Shown: positions 1 to 13,599 of the stretch, piece by piece
How positions within the stretch are numbered: the first letter of the stretch is position 1
Layout: each line of letters starts with the position of its first letter
DNA from: Ustulina deusta
Taxonomy: Eukaryota > Ascomycota > Sordariomycetes > Xylariales > Xylariaceae
NCBI GenBank assembly: GCA_023159155.1
Contig: JAJNNX010000048.1
Span: forward strand, 186,001 to 250,000
Direction: 5' to 3'
Length of the DNA stretch: 64,000 nucleotides
Made by a program: the position numbers and the translations under genes
Notes under the pieces: model-generated
The model's input: the letters and a program-made list of their open reading frames with translations, nothing else
The model's database searches: none
Told to the model about the DNA's origin: nothing

Positions 1-1693
1 TCTCGTTATGGCGAACTGGCTGGGTAGTAGAGCTCTCGCACCCGACTTCACTTAAATTCGGCCTTGTTAGAATACCCAACTACACTATGATCTCAGAAAT
101 CCCTGAGGTTGGAAACAATTTGTCTGGTGTCAGGGGGTTTGGCTCCAGAGTGAAGACGGGCCACAAGTAGATCGCCACTAGGTAGAGGTGTATGGATAAG
201 AGCTCAATATTATCCCCAAGCTCTCTCTTAACTAGTTGTAAGGATACGGGACCTTATATTTCTAGATCTTCCACTGTATCTACCCTGGGGGTATCCCCCC
301 CCCCCCCCCTCTGTGACATTAGCACCGGATATCTGGGGCCTCGATGCCTTCTATTTCGTTCCTAGTGCTGACCATCTGCATCTGCGAGCTGTATGCCATA
401 TCAGGAAAGACGCTGCATTTTGGTAGCTGGTTGAATAACGAAGGCGGTATTTCCTTGACCTTTGACATTATGGCGGAATATGGTCGGTCGGACTCATCAG
501 AGACATTGCAGTTCGGCTCTTCTTGTCTTTCGTTCTTCTTGGCCGCCACTTCTTTTCATACCCTGCTTCTTGGAGCACGGATTCATTTTCGCTCAAGTCC
601 TTGGTACTGTTCTCACTCAGATGCTGAACGCGTTGCCGAAAATAGTCAGCTCGCCCGTTCAGATGGCCAGACAGGTTCATCTTAAACAGTAGAAAGTGGC
701 TCTTGTGGGTGCTTAGATGCATTGCGGTAATGAACATTAGCAGTAAGCTGGAAAGGAAGGCCACGAAAGAAGGACTCAATAGTTAGCCCTTGCAATTGCA
801 ACTCGTCGCTGGCAATCCAAAATAATGTCTCTGTCACTGGAGTTTCTTTGGCATACACAAATTGGTCATGAAACGATGTTTAGTATAGTGCAGTATTTCC
901 AGACCCAATTTATTCTTGCTCAATAACTGTGTATTGCCAACTATTAACCTGTCTCATAGGCTGCCCCTTGATGGGTTGTCCTTGAGTTTTTTCACAGTTC
1001 GCACTGCTGGTGATTCCAGTGTTGGCTATCGTTGTTTTACAACGACTGAAGTATTTGTGCTAGGTAGGAGAACTTATACCATGCAGACTACCTACATAGT
1101 TTATAGGAGGCTCGGGTCAAGGGGACCTGTGCTGTAGACCCCGGTCTCCGGGGTTGAGTTCCGTATGGTTCCGTGACAGCTTCGACAAATCTAAACCTAA
1201 CGGTTGACCAAGCTACCTGAAATGTGAGGTATGATGGTTGACATTTTCGGGCAACTTACATACATTCATTCAATCTTTCATGGATATCCCTCCATATCGT
1301 TATTTCCTTCCCGTACCTGAGGATTCTCTGTTTCAGTTAAGAAGTCGGGTTGTTCCTAGCCCCCTTAAATAATACACACCACATATTATTGCTTCAGAAA
1401 CTCACAGATAGCTTCCCTTAATGTTTTGCCAGGCAGGTAATTTGTTATAAGGTCTTGGGATAGGAAAGCTCAATTAACCTCGCGCCTCATAACAGCGCTA
1501 GGTATCAATCAGTGTCTTTGACTTCATCTACTCACTCTACCGCTATGAATTAGCCTTCCGAAGATAGGTGTTCGACATATTCTTGCATATGGCTAATACC
1601 TATGCTGTGATTAATATTTCGAGGTTTTATATGGAATGCTTGCCACTCGTCCGTTGTAGCTAGGGACTTCGACTAGAGTACCTACAATCAGAC
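1..1693. other. Left flank, no supported gene
   Basis: This stretch has normal base composition and ends abruptly at the inverted repeat of the transposon block. It contains a homopolymer run of about 15 C starting near 295. Short overlapping reading frames exist on the minus strand (319-549 and 468-779) and plus strand (344-685), but none matches a family I recognise and none has a clear splice pattern or promoter. It may be the downstream flank of a gene outside the window or decayed repeat sequence. Confidence 0.5.
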
Positions 1694-1790
1694 AAACTGA
1701 GGGTAGCCCACCCCTGTTGACCTGAGGGTACCTGTGCTTTTTTTATGTACTAGTGCCCCTACAGAGTACTTTTCATACAATCGATTAGAA
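1694..1790 (+). repeat. Left terminal inverted repeat, 97 bp
   Basis: It begins AAACTGAGGGTAGCCCACCC and ends TCGATTAGAA. Read against the reverse complement of 26035-26131 it matches over its full length with roughly ten differences by eye, some of them C-to-T changes such as CCCGTGC to CCTGTGC and others small indels. Confidence 0.9.
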
Positions 1791-2015
1791 TATACCTTTA
1801 AATATATATTTATAATTTACATAATTTGTATAAAATTTTATACTTGCATATTTATTCTAATATAAACTTCTATAAGTTACTTATAATTATATATGTTTAC
1901 TCTTTTTTTTTTTTTAAAAAACAACAACTTACTTGCAACTTACTTTAGAGTATTTTTTTTTACTTGTTGTATAAAATACGTTATATGTATTAACTTAGCT
2001 ATAAACGTTATATGT

Positions 2016-2285
2016 TGCAGCAGGGCTGGTGCTAGCGGCCCGCTGGCAGCTGCGAATATGGCTGCAAGTTAATTATTAGCCGTATTCGGGCCGCCTGCGG
2101 CCCGAATTAGCTAATCTTTGGTTATATTCAGGGGTTTAAATAGCTATAAAAGTTTTCGAACTTCTTAGAGCAATACTTACTTTATAAAAATAATAATTTA
2201 TATTAGTTTTTTAGTAGTAGGTATTTTAGTTTGTTTTTTGTTGTTTTTAGTTATTTTTAGTATTAAGTTGCTCTGTCCTTTTTTA
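2016..2285 (+). repeat. 5' LTR of element C (270 bp)
   Basis: It has a G+C-rich head (GCTAGCGGCCCGC) and a central GCTATAAAAG that looks like a TATA box in U3. Its tail has drifted to TTTTTTA where the right copy reads TCTTCA. It is more mutated than its partner at 25747-26016, and the differences are mostly C-to-T or G-to-A. Confidence 0.8.
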
Positions 2286-2399
2286 ATAGTATTTTTAGTA
2301 AAACTACAATAAAGCAGTTTTTTATATAAATTTATATGTAATAATGCTTGTAAATACTTATTATTTCTTGGAGCGCGACTTATGATTAGAGACTAATAC

Positions 2400-3080
2400 T
2401 TAACGCTTTCCTATATAAATTACTATACAAATATATCTATAACCCGTTAATTGCTTTAATGCTAGCTCTACGCAAAAATAACCTAGTTAGAAAACTAATC
2501 TAGCTTATATAGCCTAATCAGCTAAGCTCTATATAAATATACTTACGAGCAGCTCTCTATATAAATCTATATATAAGTTTGCTTATAGCTATACATTTTC
2601 TAGGAAGCTTAGTTTATTAGTTATACGTGTTAATTAGCTTTGCTGCCTTAGCTATATATATTTACTGCCGAGTTCTTTACTAAAATATACCTATAAATAA
2701 CCTGCTATATAATTTTATATACAACTTTGCTTATAGCTGTTTAAATCTAGGGAAGCTTTCAAATAGCCACTCTAGTTAGCTAGGCCAGCTAGCTATATGT
2801 GTTAATCAGCCGATTTAGCCTAGTTTATGTTAATTAGTTAGTTTATACGTTTATATATACGTTTAAGCAGTCCGCTATATAAATTTATATATAAACGCGC
2901 TTATACCTATATACTATATATATAACATGCCGATTAGCTAATTACTTTTGTTTTTTAAGCTTTATTAGCCCATTGCTAGCAATACGTGTTGATTAGCCTA
3001 ATCGGCTTATTGCTTTATTGGCCAGCTATATGTATTGCTAAGTTAGTCATATTGTTGAGGCAGTTATGTTGCTTGAGTTA
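2400..3080. repeat. Satellite-like repeats in element C, segment 1
   Basis: A degenerate unit recurs with a core like CTATATAAATTTATATATAA followed by GCTTATAGCTATA. Cores lie near 2546, 2711 and 2875, about 165 bp apart. Between cores are recurring pieces resembling GGAAGCTT and TATACGTGTTAATTAGC. The composition is less extreme than the Gypsy insertions. Confidence 0.6.
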
Positions 3081-3085
3081 GTTAA

Positions 3086-3315
3086 TGTGACGGTCAGTAC
3101 AGTCTTAGCGAGACCTGCAAGGACTCCAGACCTATATAGTGATAAGATAAGAAGTCTACGCACGGACTAACCCATAACTCTGTAGCTATACATATAGAGT
3201 CTATATTTACCTACCTTATAAACTCTGATTTTTTTTTTTTTTTTTTTTAATTTAAAGTCTTTATTTATAGTATTAATAAACTAGCTATAAAAACTTTACT
3301 TAACTAATCGTAATA
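3086..3315 (+). repeat. 5' LTR of A1 (230 bp)
   Basis: The outer ~120 bp are well preserved (TGTGACGGTCAGTACAG..., GCACGGACTAACCC) and are followed by a long T tract. The inner part is more A+T-rich. It ends CGTAATA, the mutated form of CGTGACA seen in the 3' LTR. Confidence 0.9.
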
Positions 3316-5867
3316 CTACTTTAAGCTTTTTAATTATTTATTAATAAATATTTAATAAATATATATTTTTTATTTTGCTATAGTTAGCAAAACATAAGTA
3401 AACTTTTTTTTTTAGTTATATATTTAATATAAAAAATTATATATTTTATAATATAAATCTAATTTTAATATAACCCTAATAAAACTTTTGACTTTTATAC
3501 TATTTAAAAACTAACAACCTATAAAAAACCTAATTTTGAATATTTTTATTTTATTTCTAATCTTTAAACAATTAGAACAATTTTAATTTTTAAATATAGC
3601 TAGCTTTTTATTATTAAATAATTTTAAAAAAAAAATTTTATAAAAAAAAAAGAAAATTAAATATTAAACTTTTTTATAAATATTTTAAGCGAACTAATAC
3701 TTAAAAAAAATCTAAAAAAAACAAAAAATTAAAACTTAAAAAAGCAAAATCTAAACTAGAACTAAAATAATTTAAAATAAATAATATATTTGGAAATATA
3801 GCACTAAATATTATAGCTATATAAACCTATAACTTTATATTAGTTCTAATAGAACTTTTTTAATAAAAAAAAAAAAAAGAGCACCGATCTTTTAATACGT
3901 TTATTCTAATACTTTTAAAAAATAATTATAATTTAATAATAAAAAATATATTTAAAAGCATTAATTTTAAACTTTTTAGTTTTATTGCTTTATTTATTTT
4001 TTATTTTATTAGTTTATTTTTTAATGCTTTAAATTTTATTTATATTAAAAAAACTAAAATATAAAAAATTAATCTTAGTAAGTTTACAAAAAATAAAGCC
4101 CTATTTAATAACTAGGTTTATAAATTAATAAAAAAACTAAATAAAAATATTACTATATTCTAAACCAAAAATAGCTAATTTTAGTATATTATAAACTAGT
4201 TAAAAAAACATACTAAAAAATTAATAAAAATATACTTTTATTTAACTAAAAAATTATTTAATAATATTATTAAAATAATTTAAGTTTTATTAATCATTTA
4301 TTATAATTCTAACTAAGTAGCTATTATTTATAAAATATTTTAAACTTATATATATAGAACTAATAAAAATATTAATAAGTTTATTTTTATATTTAATAGC
4401 TTAGCTTAAAAATATTAATTTATAAAGTTATAATAAAAATATAAATTATAGAACTATTTTTATATAAATTTAAAAAAAAATTTATATAAAGTTTTTATAA
4501 ATTTAAATATTTTTTATAAGTTATTTATTAATAAAATTATTAAATTAATATATAATACTAAGCAAGCTTATAAAAACTATTAATAAACTAAGTTTATTAA
4601 TTTAATTAAATAAAAATCTAATTGAAATAATTAAATTTTTAGTAAATTTATTTATTAATTTTTAGCTAATTTTAAAAATTCTAAAATATTTATTTTAAAA
4701 TAGCTAAAATAAGCACTAACTATAAAAAAAAAAAACTTATTAAAATAATAAAACCTATTTTATTTATAGTAAAAAAAAGCTATAATAAAAATAGTTTTAG
4801 TAGTTTATCCAACTTAGAAAATAAATAGAACTAATAAAAGTTTTTATATTAGTTTTTTTATTTATTTTAATTAAAATATATAACTAAAATAAATTAATTA
4901 TTTTTAAAATATTTATTTAATTATAAATTAATAGTATTAAAATAAAAATTTTAGTTTTATATAATATTAAAACTTATATTTTTTTAATAATTAGTTATAA
5001 ATTTATATAATAAATTAAGCAATAATTAAAAATAAAAATAGTTTGTTTAATTAAACTTTAAAAGCTTTATAATTACTAAAATAAAATAATTAATAAAGTT
5101 TATAAATATTTAATATATATTATAAAAATTAATAATTAATAATTTAAAAACTAAATATTTTAAATTATTAATTTTAGTTATAATATTATTATTAATATTA
5201 AATAATTAATAAAATAAAATATTTTAATAAAAATTTAAAAATAATAATTAATTTAATTAAATAATTTATTTTTATTAGCTTAATTTTTACTAATAATTAT
5301 AATTAAACTTTTTAATTATAAATAATAAAATATAAACCTAAAAATATAAAAAAATACTAATTAATATAATTAAATATTAAAAAAATATTATTAAATATTA
5401 AAACAATTTTTTAAAAACAAAACAATTAACCTAAGGATAACTAAAACTAAAAAAACATAAAAAAGACCTAAGACTTTTAAACCTAAAACAAAAAAAATCT
5501 ATATAATAATTTCTAAAAAAAAAAAAAACTAAGCTACTATTAAAAAAATTATATAAAACTTTTAGAATTATTTTTATTAAAATAAATAGAAATAATTAGC
5601 TAAAAGAACTTTAAAAAAGCTTATTATAATTAAGTTTATAATAACTAAAAATAATTATATTAAATTATTTAAAAAAACTTAAAAATAATTAATATTTTAT
5701 AAAAAAAATAGATTTAAATTAATTAAGTAGTATTATAAAAAACTTTTAATAATAAACCGATCTTATTTTTAAAAAAAAAAGATCTTAAATATATAAAATT
5801 AGTACAAAGCTTTTTGTTTTTTTAGTTATTATATCTAAAAGAATTTTTTTTAAAAAAAAAATTTAAA
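3316..5867 (+). pseudogene. Mutated 5' internal region (gag side) of Gypsy A1
   Basis: By position this should carry the primer-binding site and gag. It is so A+T-rich that no motif, including a zinc knuckle, is readable. It aligns by eye with the corresponding right part of A2, for example around 4090-4140 against 23560-23630 reversed. No intact frame of useful length exists. Confidence 0.5.
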
Positions 5868-5872
5868 ATTTT

Positions 5873-6051
5873 TGTCATGCCTGGCATACTGGGACCAGTG
5901 CACACTTACTATATATACATACTATGTCTGCACCTACTTCGATAGAGAATCTTCCTTCTATAAGCTTTAGTTTTGTAAGCCAACCTTACTAAATATATAA
6001 CTTATCTTTTTATATATTATATCTGACTTTATAAACTTTCTATTTATAATA
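5873..6051 (+). repeat. 5' LTR of element B (179 bp)
   Basis: It starts TGTCATGCCTGGCATACTGG and keeps high similarity to the 3' LTR. The differences are transitions such as GACCAG against AACTGG and GTGCACAC against GTGCATAC. Confidence 0.92.
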
Positions 6052-7584
6052 ATTTTAAAGTTTTTTTTTAAAGTTACTTATAATATATTTGTATAATAGC
6101 CCTTAGAAAACCCGGACTATTAACTAGATTAATACTTCCTAAGAAAGATAAATTAGCTATAAATAGCTAACAAAGCTATACCGATTTTTTTTTAGATAAA
6201 AGTTAAAGATTAGAGCCTAGTAGTAGTTTAATATTTAGTTACTAAAATAATAATAGTACTTTATAACTTGAAAGTGCTAACTAATTTTTATTATAATAAA
6301 ATATTTAGCTTAAAGCAGAACTTAAAAAAATAAGTAAATAGCTAAAAAAATAAAAATAACCTATTTCTAGATCGAAAGGATTTTAATCTATAAGCGTATA
6401 TAAATCGATATTAAAACAGAAATCTAAAAAATACAAGTATTAAAAAGAAGCTAGGGATCTAGAAAACTTTAAATCTTTTAACTTTTTAGATTTTTTTTAT
6501 ATTTTTTATTTAGAACGCAGAGGTTAGCACTAAAAATAATATAACTTCTTTAATTTTAGCTTATTATTTATTTTTTTATTTTTATTATTATTATTTAATG
6601 AGTTAGATCTAAGTAGTTCTAACTATTAATTATTTTATTATTATAAATATTATAATAATAATAAAAAGTTAAATATTAATTTTAATTATTTTTTAAAATT
6701 TAAATATTTTTTATTTATTATATAGTTTATTTATAACTAATAAATTAAATAGATTAAAAAACTAAAATCTATATTTAAAAGTTTATAAAAAAAGTTCTAA
6801 TAAGCTTAAATTTAAATTATTTATATAGTTAGTAAAATAAACTAAGATTATAAAAACTAGTATTAAATCTTTTTTAGAAAAAAAGTGCGCTAGAATTACT
6901 TTTTTTATAAATCTAATTAAAAATTTTTTGTTAATTAGACTAAGATTTTAATTTGCTAATTAATTTTTTTTGTTATAAGTATTAGCTAGTAGTTAAAAAA
7001 AGCTTAATAATAAGCTAATTAAAACTTTAAAATATTTGATTAATATTTGTTTTAGATCAAAATTTAGAAAAAATAATAAAATAATAATAAAAGAGCTATA
7101 TTGTATTACTAAAAATTAACCGATCTATTTTAATAAAAGATTATAAATTTTAATAATTTATTATTTTAAAAAAAATTAATAATAGTAAATATAATATAGT
7201 ATTATTAAAAATTAATAACTTTGGCTTTTAGAACTATAAAGCTTTAATAAAGATTTTTATATTTAAATATTAACTAAACTAATATTAATAAACCTTAAAA
7301 TTAGTAATAATACTAAAGCTTTTTTAAGCAAAAATATTTTAATAATAAGGATTATTTTTACTAAAGCTAAAAGTATTATAATATAGTTTAAAGCTAAAAT
7401 AGTTATTAGTACTATAATTAGCTAAAATAACTTTATTTAAATTAGTAACCTTTTAATAATTATATATTTAGAAAATTATTACTTTTTAAATATTTTAGCT
7501 AATATATTTCTAATATATTTTAGAAATAGCTATAAAGTAACTTTAATAACTGCCTAAAGCAAAGTAATAATACTTAGGACCTTT

Positions 7585-7680
7585 TTTGTTTTAATTGCAA
7601 AAAAATAGGTTATATTAGTTATAACTATAAAAAACCTAACCGGCAATACTTACTAAAGAATTAAAAATATTAGATTTAAA
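7585..7680 (+). pseudogene. Gag zinc-knuckle remnant of element B
   Basis: The frame reads CFNCKKIGYISYNYKKPN, the CCHC knuckle of a Gag protein with the His and last Cys changed to Tyr. His-to-Tyr (CAT to TAT) and Cys-to-Tyr (TGC/TGT to TAC/TAT) are the changes that C-to-T and G-to-A mutation produces. Gag upstream (about 6100-7580) is broken by many stops. Confidence 0.8.
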
Positions 7681-8629
7681 AGATTTAGTTAAATTAAAAA
7701 CAAAAAAACTCTAATATATTCTACTATTTATAGGAAAATAACTATTATTTGGACTAAGATTGTTTATATAATTTTTTAGTATATTTTAATAAATATTTAA
7801 GTAATAATTAAAAAAATAAAAAATAGTTTTAGTTTTAGCTATAAAGCTTAAGTTAAAACTATAGCTTTTTATATTTATTTTATATTAATTTTATATTTTA
7901 TGCAATATTTATTTTATTAGCCTAAAAAAATTTTTATTAAAAATATTTATTAATTTAAATTTTTATATTAAATATAATTATATTAATTATATTTTTGCTT
8001 TATATAACAAACTAAAAAAAGTTTTATTTTATATTTATGTTTTATAATATATTACTAAAAATAGATTTTTTAGTTATAGCGCTTATTAAATTATTTATAA
8101 ACTTACTAATAGCTATAAAGTAACTTGAAAATTTTAGTATACTTGTATTACTATTAACCAAAATAATCGGTTAAAAAAAAGTTTAGTGCTTTTTTTTTAA
8201 ACTATACTAAAAAACCAAAAAATTATATTTGATTTAAGTTTAAATCGCTAGTTTTATAGCTTAAAACTTAAGCATTTTGAGTTAGTTATAGCTTATTAAT
8301 TTGCTAGGGCTTATAAAAATAAAAAATATTGCTAAGTTATTATATATTTTTTTAAACCTTTTTAGTTAAAAAAATTAAAAACTAAAAAAAATTGTACTAG
8401 TTTTAAGAATATTTTGCTAGAATTTTATAACCTAGCTGATTTCTTTAATATTAATAAAGCTAATATTTTTTTATACTTTAAACAAAAAAACTTAATAATT
8501 AATTTATAAAATAATACTATAATATTTTATTATTTTATTTATTTATTAGCTTAGAACAAACTTAAAGAACTTTAAAAATAGCTTATAGAAATAATAGCTA
8601 ATAAAAAAATATAAAAATTTAAAAGCCTA

Positions 8630-11460
8630 GCTAGAGCTCCTATTCTATTTGTTTTTAAAAAAAATAAAGGTTTAAAACTATATATAGATTATAAAAAATT
8701 TAACTATGTTACATAAAAAAATTGCTATATTTTTATTTTTATTTTAGAATTAATAGATAGATTTATATATATTAAAATATTTACTAAAATTGATTTTAAA
8801 AACGTTTATTATTATATCCGAATTAAAAAAGGAAATAAATAAAAAATAGCTTTTTATATGCGTTATAGTTATTATAAATTTCTAGTTATACTTATAGGTT
8901 TATATAATATTTTTGTTATTTTTTAAAATTATATATATAAAGTACTTAATAATATTTTAAATATATTTTATATTATATATTTAAATAATATTTTTATATT
9001 TTTTATAAATAAAAAATCTTATATAAAATATGTCCGAGAAATTATTAAAAAATTCTAAAATGCTGAGCTATATACTAAGTTTTTAAAATATTAGTTTTAC
9101 TAAAAAAAACTTAAATTTTTTAGATATATTATATTTAGTTAAAATATTAAAATAGATTTTAGTTATATTAATATAATTAAATAATAGTTATTTTCTAGTT
9201 CTTGTTATAAATTGTAATAGTTTTTGGGGTTTTGTAATTTTTACTAGCGTTTTATTAAAAGGTATTTTTAGGTTGCTGCTTTTTTAACCCGATATTTAAA
9301 AAAAGGCGTAACTAGAATAAAAAAAAGTTGAATTTTTTTAAACTGTTTTATAGTAAAAGTTTTTAAAAAGCTTTAGGACTTATTTAGGAAGGCTATTTTT
9401 TTTATATATTTTAACCCTAAAAAGCAAATATTAATAAAAACCGATTTTTTTAAAGCAGTATTAATAAAGAACTTTTTTTAAAAAAATAGTTAGAATAAAT
9501 AGTGTTTTGTTATGTTTTATTTTTATAAGTTTATTAATATAAAATTAAACTATAGAACTTTAGATTAAAAAATATTTATAATTATAAAATGTTTTAAATA
9601 TTAGTAGCATTATTTTTAAAGAAGTAAATTATTAATCGAAGTATTAATTAATTATAGTAATTTTTAAATATTTATAAAAATTCTAAAGCTAAATAGAAAG
9701 CAAGCTTGTTAGTATATATATTTAGTTTTTTTTGATTTTATTATTAAATATAAACAAAGTAAGCAAAATAAAGCTAATTTTTTATTATGCTAACCTAATT
9801 ATATAAATAATTTGCTTTAAAATATTAATTTTTTTTTAATACTAGAAAGAAAGATTGTAGTAGTATAAACTAAGATTTTTAATAAGTATTTAAGAGTATT
9901 AGTAAGCAAAATATATACTGTTTAACTTTTTAAAGAAAAGATTATTTTTGTATAAGTAATTATATATATATAGGCATAAATAGCTATAAGTAATAAGAAC
10001 TTTTAAAATTTAGATATATTATAAAGTTTATAAAATATAATTTAAAATATTTAATAAAAAAACCTTAAATATAAATTAATTAAAAAGTATATTAATATTA
10101 AAAAGTTTATAGATTTTTAATAAATAATTAAAAGATTTTTTTTATACTATAAAAATAAAGTTTATATTTTTTTTAAAAAATCTATTTATTTTTAGTTTAT
10201 TAAATTGTATTATAATAACTTATTAGTAGGGCATTTTAAACAAAAGCGCATATTTGAACTACTATAACGTAAGTTTTTTTAATTAAAAATAAAAATAAAT
10301 ATTAATAACTATATAAGTAATTATATAATATACTTTAGATTAAAAATAAAATATTATTAAAAATATAACAAACTTAATATTTTACTTATATTTTTAGTTT
10401 TTATATAAAAACTATTTATAAACTTTATAATTAGATTATTTTTAATTTTTTATAAAAACTACTAAATTAATTATATTTTAATAATTATTAATAAATTTAC
10501 TAAATTAATATATTTATTTTTTGTTAATATTAAAATAATTTTAATATAGCTTGCTACTTTATTTTATTAGAAAATTAAATATATTTATAAAAGTTTTATA
10601 AGTATTATATTAGACTGCGGCTCTTTTTTTACTAGTTATTTTTAATTAAACTTATATTATTATTTTAAAATCAAAAAAAGATATTTGGTTGTGTTTTATT
10701 TTAGAACTAACAGGCAAACAAAATATATAAATCAAACAATTAAAAATTATTTTAGATATTTTATTAATAATAAACAAACTAATTAGCTATAACAATTTGT
10801 TTAAGCATATTTTGTAATTAACTTAGCTATTAATAGTATAACTAGCAAATCATTTTTTAAAGCTTTATATAGCTATATATTAGAGTTTAGACTATTTATT
10901 AAAGATAACTTTACTTTAAAAGGGGTGCTAGTAGTATAAAAATAATTATAAAAACTATAAACTATTAAGAATAACTTAAAAAATCAGTAGTAAATTGTAG
11001 TTAAAAAGTATTAAAAATATTATAACATTAAATATAAACTTATAATTTATAAAATCAGAAATATAATAATATTATTTATAAAAAACTTAAGTTTTAAATA
11101 TTCCAAACTTATACCTAAGTTTATTAGCTTATTTTAGATCTTTAGTTATATTAGATTATAAGCATATTGCTTTATATTTTTAGCATAATATGCCTACTTT
11201 TATAATATTTTTTTTATTTAACTATTTAAACTTTAAAAAACTAATACTATATATAATTCATTTATATTAAATTTTATAAATAATTTAAATAAGTAAAAAA
11301 TTAAAAATATAATAATAAAACAGATATATAATTATAAGTTATATTATAAGATTAAATAAAAAGGCTAGCTAATTAAATATAACTAATAAGTATTAGCTAT
11401 TAATATTATAGTACTTAAAGTAATACGAACTTTTAAATAATAATAAAGTTATTAAAAAAA
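8630..11460 (+). pseudogene. Pol remnant of element B: RT, RNase H, integrase, chromodomain
   Basis: About 8640-9060 reads as a Gypsy reverse transcriptase, with pieces like GLKLYIDYKKFNYVT, FTKIDFKNVYYYIRIKKG and a mutated catalytic YLDD (YLNN). About 9410-9800 matches the RNase H stretch, with a degenerate nucleotide-binding TD and the HKNL-like region. About 10210-10280 has the GHFKQKR piece of the integrase zinc finger, and 10440-10760 has the integrase core around DCGSFFTS and the following TER-like segment. About 11320-11460 resembles a chromodomain (YYKIKxKG, for YLVKWKG). Stops interrupt every domain. The order RT-RNaseH-INT-chromodomain is that of chromoviruses. Confidence 0.85.
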
Positions 11461-11469
11461 AAAAAACTT

Positions 11470-13340
11470 TTAATCTAACAATTTATGCTTAAACTAGTTA
11501 TAAAAAAAAATTAATTATTTTTATTTTTATTTAAAAATATTTTATCCTATTATTTAAAAATTTACTATTTTTATAATTATATTAGCCCAAAACTCTAATA
11601 AATTAATAAAAACAAACTTATAAATATTTATATAGTTAGAATTAAACTAATTACTTTAGATATTTGATTTATGCTCTATTATTAAGTTATATATAAACTA
11701 TCCCTAAAATTAGATTTTATTAAAATAGGTAATATTTATATTAGCTATATTAGCTAATCTAATAATCTAAGTAATTTAATTGGTAGCGCTTACTACTATT
11801 TTTTGTATTTTTAATATAAAATAACAAACAGCTAATATCTATAGTATATAACTATAATTTTTAAATTAAAGATATAGGATATTTTTATAAAAATATGCTT
11901 AGTATTAAGCCGGCGTTTAATTATATTAAATAATTTTATAAACTAAAGATAAATAAAAGTATTTATAGTATTAAAAAGGATATATGTTACTACTTAAAGT
12001 AGTATATTTTTTTATTATATTATTATTTAGGTATATATAATATAGGCATTTTAAACTTATATAAATAACTAATAAATATACTATAAAATAAAAATAGAAC
12101 TATTTATTTTTAAATTGCCTAAAATACTAGTAATTCTAAACTAAAAGTAATAAGTTGCTATAAAGCAATAAAATATTTTTAGCAAACAAAATTAAATGTT
12201 AGCAAGTTACTAATAAAATTTTAGAAACGTTTGTTAAGTACTTAAGCTTGTTTTATTTATAATTTTATAGTTATTTTTATTTAATTTAAAATTAAAAAAC
12301 TAGTAGAACTAGTTTAGCAATTTATTTATATAAACTATATTAAAAAATATTAAACTTAAAACCTAATTATATAATATATTTAAATTAATAAAAATACTAA
12401 TATAAAATAGATATAATTATATTTATTGGTTTGTATATTTTTTTGTTTTTTTAGTATTTACTACAAAAGAAGGCTTTTGCTTTTTTTATTATATAAATAA
12501 CCTAAATAGGCCGGCCAAAATTGAGCTAAGCTTTATTATAAATATTGCTAAAATAGCGTTAGTATATATGTGCTTTATAGACTAGATCTTTAATAGCTCT
12601 GCGTCTATATGCTTTGTTTTTAATGTGTATATTTTGCTTGCGTATATAACGCTTACGGTTGTAGCAGTTATAGCTATTAATTATTTTTTAATAAGCTTTA
12701 TACTAGAAGCAACAGTTGTAGCAAATAATAAAAGGTTTATTATTTAAAAAAAAGTAATAAAGTTAGTATTAAATATAATAATACTAATATAAAAAAAAAA
12801 AAAAAAAAGTAAAAAGAATGCAAAAAAGGTAAGAGATAATAGTAGCAAAGTAAAAGAATAGCTAAAACTAACTAAAATAATAATAGCAGCTAAAAAAAAA
12901 AAAGAAAAAAAAAAAAAAAAAAAAAACTAGGCTAAAATATTTATATAAAACTAGGTCAGCTTTATAAGTAATTTATATATAGCCTACGCTCAAATTATTA
13001 GTATTAAAATTTACTATATATTTAAATATATAATATATATATATATACTATACTATATATATACTAAAACTCCCAATTAATAATACTACATAAGTACTAA
13101 AGTATTTATATTAATAATAATAATAATACTATATATTACTAATATAACAAAAGTACTTATATATTTATACCTATAAATACCTAATTAATTATACTGTACT
13201 AATCGTATATATATTACTTTAATTCCGTACAAACCCTGTACCTAAATTACTTTTTATTTATATATACATATACTACCCACCTATACTATGCATTTTATAT
13301 TTTGCATACTTATATATATTAGGTTAGAAACAACCTAACT
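11470..13340. other. Unexplained 3' tail of element B
   Basis: Some 1.9 kb separates the chromodomain from the polypurine tract, longer than a usual 3' untranslated region. A patch at about 12480-12760 keeps more CpG (CCGGCC, GCGTT, GCGTCTATATGC) than the rest of the element, followed by an A-rich tract at 12790-12935 that would encode a Lys-rich stretch. I recognise no domain on either strand. It may be a captured sequence, an extra ORF, or another small nested element whose ends I could not find. Confidence 0.4.
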
Positions 13341-13357
13341 AAGGAGGGAAAGATAAT

Positions 13358-13536
13358 TATTATGCCTGGCATACTAGAACTGGTGCATACTTATTATATA
13401 TATATACTATATCTGCACCTATTTTAATAAAAAATTTTCTTTTTATAAGCTTTAGTTTTATAAGCCAACCTTACTAAATATACAACTTATCTTTTTATAT
13501 ATTATACCTAACCTTGTAAACTTCCCATTTATGACA
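13358..13536 (+). repeat. 3' LTR of element B (179 bp)
   Basis: It starts TATTATGCC (mutated TGTCATGCC) and ends ATTTATGACA. Its length equals the 5' LTR exactly. Confidence 0.92.
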
Positions 13537-13599
13537 ATTTTATTATTATTATAACTAAAATTTAATATAATACTAGAACTTAATAATAAAAAATATATT

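Larger units (their letters stand above)
5873..13536 (+). mobile_element. Chromodomain Ty3/Gypsy retrotransposon B, nested in A1
   Basis: The LTRs are 179 bp each (5873-6051 and 13358-13536). They start TGTCATGCC or its mutated form and end ATGACA or ATAATA. A perfect 5-bp TSD, ATTTT, lies at 5868-5872 and 13537-13541. A polypurine tract, AAGGAGGGAAAGA, at 13341-13353 precedes the 3' LTR and confirms plus orientation. The total is 7,664 bp. Gag, RT, RNase H, integrase and chromodomain remnants occur in standard Gypsy order, all full of stops. Confidence 0.92.

Noticed and set aside
319..779. Overlapping small minus-strand frames in the left flank
   Set aside because: There is no recognisable domain, no good splice link between the two frames, and no promoter signal.
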